Source: Flavobacteria bacterium GWA2_35_26 (lineage in GTDB: Bacteria > Bacteroidota > Bacteroidia > Flavobacteriales > Flavobacteriaceae). Taken from it: 64,000 bases of DNA. Positions 25,530 through 33,388 of the stretch are shown here, piece by piece. Position numbers and translations under genes: made by a program. The DNA lies in NCBI GenBank assembly GCA_001800905.1, contig MGWH01000002.1:434001-498000 (forward strand), read 5' to 3'. Numbering within the stretch: position 1 is the stretch's first letter; every line of letters begins with the position of its first letter. The notes under the pieces are model-generated. The model saw only the letters and a program-made list of their open reading frames with translations. It did no database searches and had not been told where the DNA came from.

Positions 25530-27872
25530 ATGCCCTTAAGAACCAAAACTATTGAATCGGTAATTCATTCAGAAAAATTTCAAAAAGAATGCCTTGACAT
25601 AATCACTTTTGCAGCTGAAATCTGCGAAATGGAACATGTGATTGTATCATATGTAGAAAACAACTCCACTTTTGTAATTGCAAAAACAGGAATTGACAAC
25701 TCCTTTCCTTCAGAAAAACTTCAGTTATTAAATTCCACTATTGTTCAGGAAAACAAACCAAAAGAACACTGTGATTTGGATTTTTATATGGGTATTCCAA
25801 TTTTATTTGGACAAGAAAAAACCAACGGAACACTATTTTTTTGGAATTCAAAACCAAAGGAATTATCTCTAATTCAACTCAAGACGATTGATCATATTAT
25901 TTATCAGATACAAAACACTTTTCAGTTACATGCACTAAATTTTGAGACCGTACAAAAAGATTTTTTTAAAAGAGTTTTAGATCGTTTACCTACTGATGTT
26001 GCTGTATTTGACAAAAACCACAAATACCTATATGTCAATCCTGCGGCCATTAATAATGATGAACTTCGCAATTATGTTATTGGAAAAGATGATTTTGAAT
26101 ATGCTAAACACACCAACAGAAACACCCAATTTGCTCAAGAAAGAAGAAATCGATTTATAACTGCTGCAACAACAAAATCGGTGGTGGAATGGATTGATGA
26201 AATTGACAAAAATAATGGCACACCCACGTATCATACCCGAAAATTAGCGCCTGTGTTTGATGAATTGGGCGAATTAGAAATGATGGTAGGTTTTGGTGGC
26301 GATATCACAGCACTTAAAAAAGCGGAAGCTGATTTAAAAACGAGTAATGAGCGATTTATATATGCTAGCCAAGCGACTTCGGATGCGCTTTGGGATTGGA
26401 ATATGATCACCGATGAGATTTTTGTTGGAGAATCCCACGCTTCACTATTTGGTCACCATTTTGAAAAAAATACAATAACTGCTGCTGAATATGGAAACTT
26501 TATCCATCCTGATGACAAAGAAAGGTATTTCAAACATTTCAATGAAGTTATCGCAAGCAACTCTAAAAAATGGTCCGATGAATACCGCTATCTTAAAGCT
26601 GACGGCAGTTATTCCTATGTCAGTGACAAAGCGATAATCATTAGAAATGAAAAAGGCACAGCTATTCGAATGATTGGAGCCATGGAAGACATTACGGATA
26701 GAAGAAATGTTGAAGAACAAAACCGTTTGTTAATTGAAGAAAACAATCAAAACAAAAATATCCAACTTAACGAAGCTAAAAACATGTACCGCCTTTTAGC
26801 GGATAACACAGTCGATTTAATTTGTTTACACAACTTAGATACCACTTTTGAATACATTTCACCTTCCATAAAAAAACTAACGGGCTACACCCCCGAAGAA
26901 CTCATTGGTGAATTCCCTATGAATTTTGTCCATCCTAAAGATTTAGCAACAATTCAGAAAAGCTATGGGAGTTTCATTACTGAAAAAGAAGATGACAATG
27001 CACATGTAGAGGCGCGTTTTAAAAATAAAAAAGGAGATTATATATGGTTTGAAATCAAAGCCAAAATCGTAAAAGAAGATGGAAAACCGGTAAGTTTCCA
27101 AACTAGTGCGCGAGATATTACTCAAAAAAAAGAAGTCCAATATGCCATGAAAAAAGCATTGGCACAAGAACGCGAATTAAATGAATTGAGAACCAATTTA
27201 GTGTCCACTATTTCGCATGAATTCAGAACACCCATGACAACTATTAGAACTAGTGCTGAGCTCATTGAAATGTATATTGAAGGACATAATTTTGTTCATT
27301 CAGCTCAATTGCAAAAAAGAATTAACACTATAACGGAGGAAATTGACCGAATTGTAGAGTTAATGAACGCCGTACTTACTATATCGAAACACGATGCTGG
27401 CAAAACTAATTTCAAGCCCATCGCTTTTGACTTACAACAAATTTGTTTGGGAGTTATCGAAACCAGTTATTCGCATCAAATGGATGGTCGAAAAGTTCAA
27501 ACCCATTTTGAAGGAGACAATTTTACTGTTTTTGCCGACAAAAATTTAATGGAGTATTCGCTATTTAACCTGCTGAATAATGCCTTTAAATATTCAGAAG
27601 GATCCGGTGATATTGTTTTGAATTTAAAATCAACTAACAATCAAATCGAAATTCAAATCATTGATTTTGGCATTGGCATCCCTGAAAAAGACATTCCTAA
27701 ATTATTCAACACCTTTTTTAGAGCAAGCAATACCGAAGGTATTCAAGGAACTGGTTTAGGTCTTTATATTGTAAAAACGTTTACCAATAGAAACTCAGGC
27801 ACAATTCAAGTAACCAGTGAACTAGGTAAAGGAACTCAAGTAAGTCTTCATTTTCCACTTTTTAAATCGTGA
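25530..27872 (+). CDS. PAS-domain sensor histidine kinase, soluble
   Basis: 780-residue kinase without any membrane helix, so it should sense a cytoplasmic signal. The N-terminal 140 residues look GAF-like (IIYQIQNTFQLHAL at the end). Three PAS/PAC modules follow: DRLPTDVAVFDKNHKYLYVN, SQATSDALWDWNMITDEIFVG and LLADNTVDLICLHNLDTTFEYIS, each with a PAC-like tail. The HisKA domain carries His563 in STISHEFRTPMT; the ATPase has N box NLLNNAFKYS, G1 DFGIGIPEKD, F box FNTFFRAS and G2 GTGLGLYIVK. A single-domain receiver gene follows after 4 nt and is the obvious phosphotransfer partner. Confidence 0.94.
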   Translation: MPLRTKTIESVIHSEKFQKECLDIITFAAEICEMEHVIVSYVENNSTFVIAKTGIDNSFPSEKLQLLNSTIVQENKPKEHCDLDFYMGIPILFGQEKTNGTLFFWNSKPKELSLIQLKTIDHIIYQIQNTFQLHALNFETVQKDFFKRVLDRLPTDVAVFDKNHKYLYVNPAAINNDELRNYVIGKDDFEYAKHTNRNTQFAQERRNRFITAATTKSVVEWIDEIDKNNGTPTYHTRKLAPVFDELGELEMMVGFGGDITALKKAEADLKTSNERFIYASQATSDALWDWNMITDEIFVGESHASLFGHHFEKNTITAAEYGNFIHPDDKERYFKHFNEVIASNSKKWSDEYRYLKADGSYSYVSDKAIIIRNEKGTAIRMIGAMEDITDRRNVEEQNRLLIEENNQNKNIQLNEAKNMYRLLADNTVDLICLHNLDTTFEYISPSIKKLTGYTPEELIGEFPMNFVHPKDLATIQKSYGSFITEKEDDNAHVEARFKNKKGDYIWFEIKAKIVKEDGKPVSFQTSARDITQKKEVQYAMKKALAQERELNELRTNLVSTISHEFRTPMTTIRTSAELIEMYIEGHNFVHSAQLQKRINTITEEIDRIVELMNAVLTISKHDAGKTNFKPIAFDLQQICLGVIETSYSHQMDGRKVQTHFEGDNFTVFADKNLMEYSLFNLLNNAFKYSEGSGDIVLNLKSTNNQIEIQIIDFGIGIPEKDIPKLFNTFFRASNTEGIQGTGLGLYIVKTFTNRNSGTIQVTSELGKGTQVSLHFPLFKS

Positions 27873-27876
27873 TAGT

Positions 27877-28233
27877 ATGAAAAAAATAGTAATCATTGAT
27901 GACGAAATCAAATTAAGAGAAGCCATCGTAGAACTGTTTTCATTTATTGGATACCAAATTATAGAAGCCCATGACGGTTTAGATGGATTTGATCAAGTAC
28001 AATTACATTGTCCTGATCTCATTATATGTGATGTCATGATGCCTAAATTAGACGGATACGGGTTTCTAAAAAAACATTTAGCTTCAGAACTAGCCAGCAT
28101 CCCTGTTATTTTATTGACAGCAAAAACCGAAGAATTAGATGAAATAATCGGAAAAGGTCTTGGCGCAAAAGAATACATTAAAAAACCATTTACATTTCAA
28201 GAATTAAAACGAGTAGTAGAAAAACATATTTAA
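27877..28233 (+). CDS. single-domain response regulator (CheY-like)
   Basis: 118 residues comprising only a receiver domain: acidic pair in VIIDDE, phosphoacceptor Asp52 in LIICDVMMPKLDG, Thr in ILLTAKTEE and Lys in YIKKPFTFQE. There is no output domain, so it must act by protein contact or as a relay to another protein. It begins 4 nt after the PAS kinase and is surely co-transcribed with it. The receiver-AraC protein encoded convergently 355 nt away could be part of the same circuit, which is inference only. Confidence 0.93.
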   Translation: MKKIVIIDDEIKLREAIVELFSFIGYQIIEAHDGLDGFDQVQLHCPDLIICDVMMPKLDGYGFLKKHLASELASIPVILLTAKTEELDEIIGKGLGAKEYIKKPFTFQELKRVVEKHI

Positions 28234-28588
28234 CTAAATAGTTTTTGAAAAAAAAGCAGAAATAAGTATGTGGATAATTTGAAAAAAGGAGTGTTTTTTT
28301 GAATCTTACCTAAAGCAGCCTGCTTTAACTTTAATGTAATCATAAATTCATTGCCCCCAATAAATTTTCTGAACAGACTGCCCGGTAAGAAAGATCCCAA
28401 ATCTTATTTCAAATGTAAATCAAGTATTTTTATTTCAATTTGTTTTAATTGATAAGTTAAAAAAAATTACTAATAATTTAATTTTTTTAAAGCGTTATTT
28501 TAAAGTCAAAAGCCAAGGAAGTAGGGATCTATTGGTCTAGAAAATAAAATAAAAATTTAGGGAAATTAGCTCGGAGATTGGAAGGCAA
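28234..28588. other. non-coding convergent gap with a 17-bp palindrome
   Basis: A 355-nt AT-rich stretch between convergent regulator genes with no plausible frame. It holds a perfect odd inverted repeat, TAAAGCAG-C-CTGCTTTA (28311-28327), which lacks a following U-tract and so is not a clear terminator. The 9-mer AATTAGCTC occurs at 28564-28572 and again at 28587-28595, the second copy spanning the stop codon of the AraC-type gene. Confidence 0.4.
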
Positions 28589-29365
28589 TTAGCTCCTAAA
28601 TTGAGCCACTTGAACTGATTTAATATAATCGCGAGGACTCATTTTGCAATACGCTTTGAAACTAGTAGAAAAATAAGAAAAAGAGGCAAAACCAGTTTCA
28701 TCTACTAAGTATTGAATATTTCTTTCTCCTAAATGAATCAATTTCATAGCATACTGAATTTTAAACTCTCTTATATATTGGCTAATATTTTTATTTGTGA
28801 GTTTTCGAATTCTTTTATCTAAAGTCGACTTACTAATAAACAGATTCTTAGATAACTCGTCTAAATCAGGTCTTGTTTTGATGGCTTTTAATAGTAACTC
28901 GTTTAAAGAAGTAAGGAAATCTTTCTCAGATAACTTAATCGTTACTTTTGAAAAAGGATCAATCCCAAAGTTTTTTTCAATGTTTTTTCTTAACTCCAAA
29001 ACATTATTTACTTTAAAAATCAATTCTTTAACCTTGAATGGTTTCATAATATAATCATTCACACCCAACTCTAGCTGTCGCAATTTTGTTTCATCATCTA
29101 CATTTGCAGTGATAATAATATAAGGTACTGTTGTGAATTTTTTATTTTTACGAATTTGAAAAAACAATTCTCCCCCGTTCATTTTAGGCATCATCAAATC
29201 ACTAATAATCAAATCCGGAATATTTTGAGTAAGATACACTAAAGCTTTCGTGCTATCGTCAAACCATGTCACCTCAAAATTATTCAATTGCAACAATTCT
29301 AGGATTGAGTTTCCTAATGCTACATCATCTTCAATTAATACTATTTTTTGCTTTTGAATTTTCAC
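28589..29365 (-). CDS. response regulator with AraC-type DNA-binding domain
   Basis: 258 residues: a receiver domain (acidic LIEDD near the start, Asp56 in LIISDLMMPKMNG, Thr in YIIITANVDDE, Lys in YIMKPFKVKE), a linker, and a C-terminal AraC/XylS double helix-turn-helix (LSKNLFISKSTLDKRIRKLT, then VDETGFASFSYFSTSFKAYC and MSPRDYIKS). The arrangement resembles the output half of hybrid two-component systems common in Bacteroidota, here detached from any kinase. The start is GTG. A near-consensus -7 box (TAAATTCG, 29370-29377) lies only 4 nt before it. Confidence 0.93.
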   Translation of the reverse strand: MKIQKQKIVLIEDDVALGNSILELLQLNNFEVTWFDDSTKALVYLTQNIPDLIISDLMMPKMNGGELFFQIRKNKKFTTVPYIIITANVDDETKLRQLELGVNDYIMKPFKVKELIFKVNNVLELRKNIEKNFGIDPFSKVTIKLSEKDFLTSLNELLLKAIKTRPDLDELSKNLFISKSTLDKRIRKLTNKNISQYIREFKIQYAMKLIHLGERNIQYLVDETGFASFSYFSTSFKAYCKMSPRDYIKSVQVAQFRS

Positions 29366-29504
29366 AATACGAATTTAGTACTTTAAATTTTAAATTATTC
29401 GTATTTTATTTAAAACACTAGTATTGCTTACAATTAACAGTTACTAATTATAAATTATCAGGCTATTATAGCGTATTTCAGTGTTACGGGTCATTTAGAA
29501 AAAA

Positions 29505-30482
29505 TTATATTTTTCTTTCAATGACATAATTGACCATCAAAATTAAAGCCTCTTTGAAGGGTGAATCGGGATAATTTTTTAATAATTGTAATGCTTCTTG
29601 TTGGAATTGAAGCATTTTCTGTTCGGCATAAGCCAATCCATTGTTGGTCTTAACAAATGAAATCACTTCTTTAACGCGTTTCTTGTCTTTGTTATGGTTT
29701 TTTATAGAATTGATTAACCAACTTTTTTCTTTTGCAGTACAAGTATTTAAAACATGAATTAATGGCAAAGTCATTTTTTGCTCTTTAATATCAATTCCCG
29801 TTGGTTTTCCAATAGCATCATCGGTATAATCAAACAAATCGTCTTTGATTTGGAACGCCATTCCAATTAGTTCCCCAAAGCGATGCATGTTGTTTACTTG
29901 TTCCTCGTCCTCTATCACGGATTGGGCTCCTAATGCACAACAAGAAGCGATTAAAGTAGCTGTCTTTTTTCGAATAATTTCGTAGTATACCTCCTCGGTA
30001 ATGTCTAATCTTCGGGCTTTTTCAATTTGAAGTAATTCTCCTTCGCTCATTTCCCGAACGGCAACCGATATAATTTTAAGTAAATCAAAATCGCCATTGT
30101 CTATCGAAAGCAACAATCCTTTAGAAAGCAGATAATCTCCAACTAAAACGGCAATTTTATTTTTCCAAAGTGCATTTAAAGAGAAAAAACCACGTCGACG
30201 ATTACTATCATCCACAACGTCATCATGCACCAAAGTTGCCGTATGAATCAACTCAATTACACAAGCACCGCGATAAGTGCGCTCGTTTACTTGCCCTCCC
30301 GAAACCATTTTGGCAGTCAAGAAAACAAACATAGGTCGCATTTGCTTTCCTTTTCGATTGACAATATAATAGGTAATTCGGTTTAACAACGCTACTTTAG
30401 AGGACATCGATTCATAGAACTTTTTTTCAAAAAGTTCCATTTCGGTTAAAATAGGCTGTTTTATTTGAGAGGTAATATTCAT
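29505..30482 (-). CDS. polyprenyl synthetase (trans-isoprenyl diphosphate synthase)
   Basis: Chain-elongating prenyltransferase of 325 residues, probably making the long isoprenoid side chain of menaquinone. The first aspartate-rich motif LVHDDVVDDSNRRRG and the second IKDDLFDYTDD are intact, as are the Lys/Arg pyrophosphate contacts in GKQMRPMF. Residues before the first motif (ACVIELIHTATL) contain no large aromatic at position -5, compatible with long-chain products, but chain length cannot be fixed by eye. The ATG at 30482 was chosen because a perfect promoter lies directly upstream, leaving a very short or no leader. Transcribed alone. Confidence 0.9.
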   Translation of the reverse strand: MNITSQIKQPILTEMELFEKKFYESMSSKVALLNRITYYIVNRKGKQMRPMFVFLTAKMVSGGQVNERTYRGACVIELIHTATLVHDDVVDDSNRRRGFFSLNALWKNKIAVLVGDYLLSKGLLLSIDNGDFDLLKIISVAVREMSEGELLQIEKARRLDITEEVYYEIIRKKTATLIASCCALGAQSVIEDEEQVNNMHRFGELIGMAFQIKDDLFDYTDDAIGKPTGIDIKEQKMTLPLIHVLNTCTAKEKSWLINSIKNHNKDKKRVKEVISFVKTNNGLAYAEQKMLQFQQEALQLLKNYPDSPFKEALILMVNYVIERKI

Positions 30483-30488
30483 TGACTC

Positions 30489-30522
30489 CAAAGATACAAA
30501 ATGATTAATTTTTTAAAGCCAA
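30489..30522 (-). promoter_or_regulatory. promoter of the polyprenyl synthetase gene
   Basis: On the minus strand TTG (30520-30522), a 23-nt spacer and TATCTTTG (30489-30496), a perfect -7 box, with only 6 nt to the ATG. Confidence 0.6.
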
Positions 30523-30546
30523 TCCAACATTAAATTAAGTATATCA

Positions 30547-31587
30547 TTAGGATTTATTTGCCAATTGTCCACAAGCGGCATCAATATCTTTTCCGCGACT
30601 TCTTCTCACTTTGACTACAATCCCAATCGCTTCCAAACCTTTTATGTAAGCCGCAATAGCTTCTTCTGAGGCTTGTTGAAATTCACCATCATCAATTGGA
30701 TTGTATTCGATAAGGTTTACTTTACAAGGAACGTATTTACAAAATTTCACTAACGCATCTACCGAAGCTTTGTTGTCGTTGATTCCTTTCCAAACAACAT
30801 ATTCGTAAGATATCTTACTTTTGGTTTTTCGGTACCAATATTCTAGCGCTTCACGCAAATCAGATAAAGGAAAGTTTTCGCTAAAAGGCATAATACGAGA
30901 ACGGATTTCATCAATTGCTGAGTGCAACGAAACGGCCAATTTGAATTTGACCCCATCATCTGCTAATTTTTTAATCATCTTGGGCACACCTGAAGTGGAA
31001 ACCATGATTCGTTTAGGAGACATGCCTAAACCTTCTGGCGAGGTTATCATATCAATCGCTTTGATGACATTATTGTAATTCATCAAAGGTTCTCCCATTC
31101 CCATAAAAACAATATTGGATAAGGGGTGGTTGTAATACAAACGACTTTCTCTGTCTATTGCGACTACTTGATCGTAAATTTCGCCGGGTTCTAAATTTCG
31201 CATTCGCTTCAAACGAGCAGTAGCACAAAAATTACAATCCAAGCTACATCCCACCTGACTTGAAACACAAGCCGTAGTTCTGGTTGCTGTTGGAATTAAA
31301 ACCGATTCTACAATCAATCCGTCGTGCAAACGAACAGCATTTTTAACCGTACCATCTTCACTACGTTGCATGGTATCCACTTTGATATGATTGATCACAA
31401 AGTGCTCTTCTAACATTTGACGGGTTGGCTTAGCCACATTGGTCATATCCTCAAAAGAATGCGCTCCTTTACTCCACAACCATTCGTACACTTGGTTGCC
31501 ACGAAAAGCTTTGTCTCCATTGGAAACAAAAAAATCTCGCAATTGTTCTTTGGATAAGGCGCGTATGTCTTTTTTCTCGATTTGCAT
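30547..31587 (-). CDS. rlmN: dual-specificity 23S rRNA A2503 / tRNA A37 C2-methyltransferase RlmN
   Basis: Radical-SAM enzyme, 346 residues. The 4Fe-4S ligands are Cys114, Cys118 and Cys121 in CSLDCNFC; the SAM-binding glycine-rich segment is VFMGMGEPLMNY; the conserved C-terminal cysteine is in DAACGQL. The N-terminal helical domain (LSKEQLRDFF) binds the RNA substrate. All features are those of RlmN rather than of the resistance protein Cfr. Divergent from the O-methyltransferase; a perfect -7 box sits 4 nt before the ATG. Confidence 0.96.
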   Translation of the reverse strand: MQIEKKDIRALSKEQLRDFFVSNGDKAFRGNQVYEWLWSKGAHSFEDMTNVAKPTRQMLEEHFVINHIKVDTMQRSEDGTVKNAVRLHDGLIVESVLIPTATRTTACVSSQVGCSLDCNFCATARLKRMRNLEPGEIYDQVVAIDRESRLYYNHPLSNIVFMGMGEPLMNYNNVIKAIDMITSPEGLGMSPKRIMVSTSGVPKMIKKLADDGVKFKLAVSLHSAIDEIRSRIMPFSENFPLSDLREALEYWYRKTKSKISYEYVVWKGINDNKASVDALVKFCKYVPCKVNLIEYNPIDDGEFQQASEEAIAAYIKGLEAIGIVVKVRRSRGKDIDAACGQLANKS

Positions 31588-31591
31588 GGCG

Positions 31592-31599
31592 CAAATTTA
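31592..31599 (-). promoter_or_regulatory. rlmN: -7 box of rlmN, 4 nt before the ATG
   Basis: TAAATTTG on the minus strand, a perfect TAnnTTTG match, then CGCC and the ATG. Transcription would start at or next to the start codon. Confidence 0.5.
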
Positions 31600-31663
31600 A
31601 GGAGTATTTGTCGATTTATTTCATCAATTAGTATAAATGCTCGTATGGGATTTGATAATTTGA

Positions 31664-31671
31664 TAACTTTG
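31664..31671 (+). promoter_or_regulatory. -7 box of the O-methyltransferase gene
   Basis: TAACTTTG, a perfect consensus match, 22 nt before the ATG at 31694. No TTG at standard spacing. Confidence 0.5.
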
Positions 31672-31693
31672 CCCCAATCGAAAAAACTATCTA

Positions 31694-32335
31694 ATGCACT
31701 TCATTTCACAAGAACTCGAAGATTATATCGAACACCATTCTGAAAAAGAACCGCAACATTTAGCGGCTTTAAACAAAGAAACCTACCAAAAAATTTTATT
31801 GCCAAGAATGCTAAGTGGCCACTTTCAAGGACGTGTTTTGAGTATGTTGTCTAAATTAATTCGCCCCGTAAATATTCTTGAAATTGGAACTTACACCGGT
31901 TATTCCGCTTTGTGTTTGTGCGAAGGAATGCAAGAAAACGGACAATTACACACCATTGATATCAAAGAAGAGTTAATTGATTTTCAGCGTAAACATTTTG
32001 ACAAATCACCTTGGGGCAACCAAATCGTGCAGCATTTGGGAGAAGCCATTGATATTATTCCGGGTTTGGATTTGAAATTCGATTTGGTTTTTATTGACGC
32101 CGACAAAGAAAACTACATTAATTATTTCGAAATGATTGTTCCAAAAATGAATAAAGGCGGCATCATTTTATCGGACAATGTATTGTGGAGCGGCAAAGTT
32201 TTAGAACCGCTTCAAAAAAATGATTTAAGCACTAAAATTCTTTTGGAATACAATCAATTGCTGAATAATGACCCAAGAGTAGAAACCGTTTTATTACCTA
32301 TCCGAGACGGATTAACGGTTTCCAGAGTTCTTTAA
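31694..32335 (+). CDS. class I SAM-dependent O-methyltransferase (CCoAOMT-like family)
   Basis: 213-residue methyltransferase of the catechol / caffeoyl-CoA type. SAM-binding motif ILEIGTYTGYSALCL, second acidic motif LHTIDIKEEL, metal- and substrate-side FVFIDADKENYINYFE-like region and GGIILSDNVLWSGKV follow the family order. The conserved Asp residues for divalent metal are present. Substrate unknown. Its last 24 nt overlap the 3' end of the convergent PAP2 gene. Confidence 0.92.
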   Translation: MHFISQELEDYIEHHSEKEPQHLAALNKETYQKILLPRMLSGHFQGRVLSMLSKLIRPVNILEIGTYTGYSALCLCEGMQENGQLHTIDIKEELIDFQRKHFDKSPWGNQIVQHLGEAIDIIPGLDLKFDLVFIDADKENYINYFEMIVPKMNKGGIILSDNVLWSGKVLEPLQKNDLSTKILLEYNQLLNNDPRVETVLLPIRDGLTVSRVL

Positions 32336-32878
32336 AACGTATTTTTGATACAATTTGTAGGCTATAAATCCAAAAATAGCACCAAACAAATAACCCGTCA
32401 AAATATCCAATGGATAATGTAACCCTAGGTAGATTCGGCTGTATGCAAAAATCAAAGGAAACAAGAAAACCAGAAAAGTATAACGATAATACTTTTTTAA
32501 AAGCAGGAATAAGAACGTCATGGTTGCCATAGAATTGGCAGCATGCCCTGAAAAGAAACTAAACGAATTACTCGGTTTAACCAATCGAATAATGGCGTTA
32601 ATTTCCGGATTGTTACAAGGTCTTAAACGTTGAAACGTGACTTTAAATAAATTGGTTGTCTGATCTGTTACAATCAATAAAAGCGTAATAAAGAAGAGTA
32701 AATAAAGCGTTGATCTAACACCTATTTTTTTATAAATCAAATACAAAAGAAATACAAAAAAGGGAGTCCAATTAGATTGTTTGGTAATAAAAAGCCAAAG
32801 CCCATCGAAAGTGGTGGAGCCTAAACCGTTCAAAAAAACCAATAATTGAACATCTAACTGAAGTACTTTTTCAAGCAT
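32312..32878 (-). CDS. PAP2 superfamily phosphatase
   Basis: 188-residue membrane phosphatase with five or six predicted helices. The three PAP2 signatures are complete: KVTFQRLRP (KxxxxxxRP), FFSGHAANS (SGH) and SRIYLGLHYPLDILTG (SRxxxxxHxxxD). Likely substrates are lipid phosphates, for example undecaprenyl pyrophosphate (BacA-independent recycling) or phosphatidylglycerol phosphate; the sequence does not decide. Its ATG overlaps the stop of the Tat gene upstream (TAATG), so the two are co-translated. Confidence 0.9.
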   Translation of the reverse strand: MLEKVLQLDVQLLVFLNGLGSTTFDGLWLFITKQSNWTPFFVFLLYLIYKKIGVRSTLYLLFFITLLLIVTDQTTNLFKVTFQRLRPCNNPEINAIIRLVKPSNSFSFFSGHAANSMATMTFLFLLLKKYYRYTFLVFLFPLIFAYSRIYLGLHYPLDILTGYLFGAIFGFIAYKLYQKYVLKNSGNR

Positions 32879-33279
32879 TACATTTGGCGTTTTATTGGTC
32901 CTTCAACCTCTTCTTCTTTTGCTACAGCAACAACTTCGGTTTTGTTTTCTTCAACAGAAAGCCCATTTTGTACTTGCGTTATTTCGGAAGTTATCGTGGT
33001 TGAAAAATCAGTTATAGTACTGGTGTCACCTAATAGATTTTCTTTCGCCTTATCAATTTCAGCAGTGATATTTCCGGTCAAATCAGCTAATGATTGTTTG
33101 TCAAATCCATTGGCCTCAGCCCCTTTTTGGATTTCAGATTTGATATCGTTTGTCGCGTTTTTAATTTGCGCCATTGTTTTACCAACAGTACGTGCTATTT
33201 CAGGAACTTTATCAGAACCAAACAGCATAAGAACAATAAACATGATGAAAATTAATTCACCTCCACCTATTCCAAACAT
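32878..33279 (-). CDS. twin-arginine translocase TatA/TatB family subunit
   Basis: 133 residues: a short hydrophobic N-terminal helix (GGELIFIMFIVLMLFGSDKVPE) with the family FG-hinge and K-x-P-E, then an amphipathic helix (IARTVGKTMAQIKNATNDIKSEI) and a long acidic, disordered tail. The topology is that of TatA/TatB; the longer tail and FGSDKVPEIARTVG sequence lean to TatB, but in Bacteroidota the two are hard to separate. No tatC is nearby. A perfect -7 box lies upstream. Confidence 0.87.
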   Translation of the reverse strand: MFGIGGGELIFIMFIVLMLFGSDKVPEIARTVGKTMAQIKNATNDIKSEIQKGAEANGFDKQSLADLTGNITAEIDKAKENLLGDTSTITDFSTTITSEITQVQNGLSVEENKTEVVAVAKEEEVEGPIKRQM

Positions 33280-33302
33280 AATTAATTATTTTTTCTTGGT
33301 CA

Positions 33303-33310
33303 CAAATATA
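33303..33310 (-). promoter_or_regulatory. -7 box of the tat-PAP2 operon
   Basis: TATATTTG on the minus strand, a perfect match, 23 nt before the ATG at 33279. Confidence 0.5.
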
Positions 33311-33344
33311 CCAAATTTCAAGACGGTCTATTTTAAAATTATCA

Positions 33345-33378
33345 TAAAAAAATAAAGGCTCCATTCGGAGCCTTTATT
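33345..33378 (-). terminator. intrinsic terminator after the M1 peptidase
   Basis: Stem of 12 bp (AATAAAGGCTCC with GGAGCCTTTATT), loop ATTC, followed on the minus strand by a U-rich run; 11 nt after the stop codon. Confidence 0.88.
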
Positions 33379-33388
33379 CTAATTTAAG

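Noticed and set aside
28564-28595. Two copies of AATTAGCTC as a regulatory direct repeat
   Set aside because: Only 9 nt, in AT-rich DNA, with the second copy inside a coding end; chance is likely.
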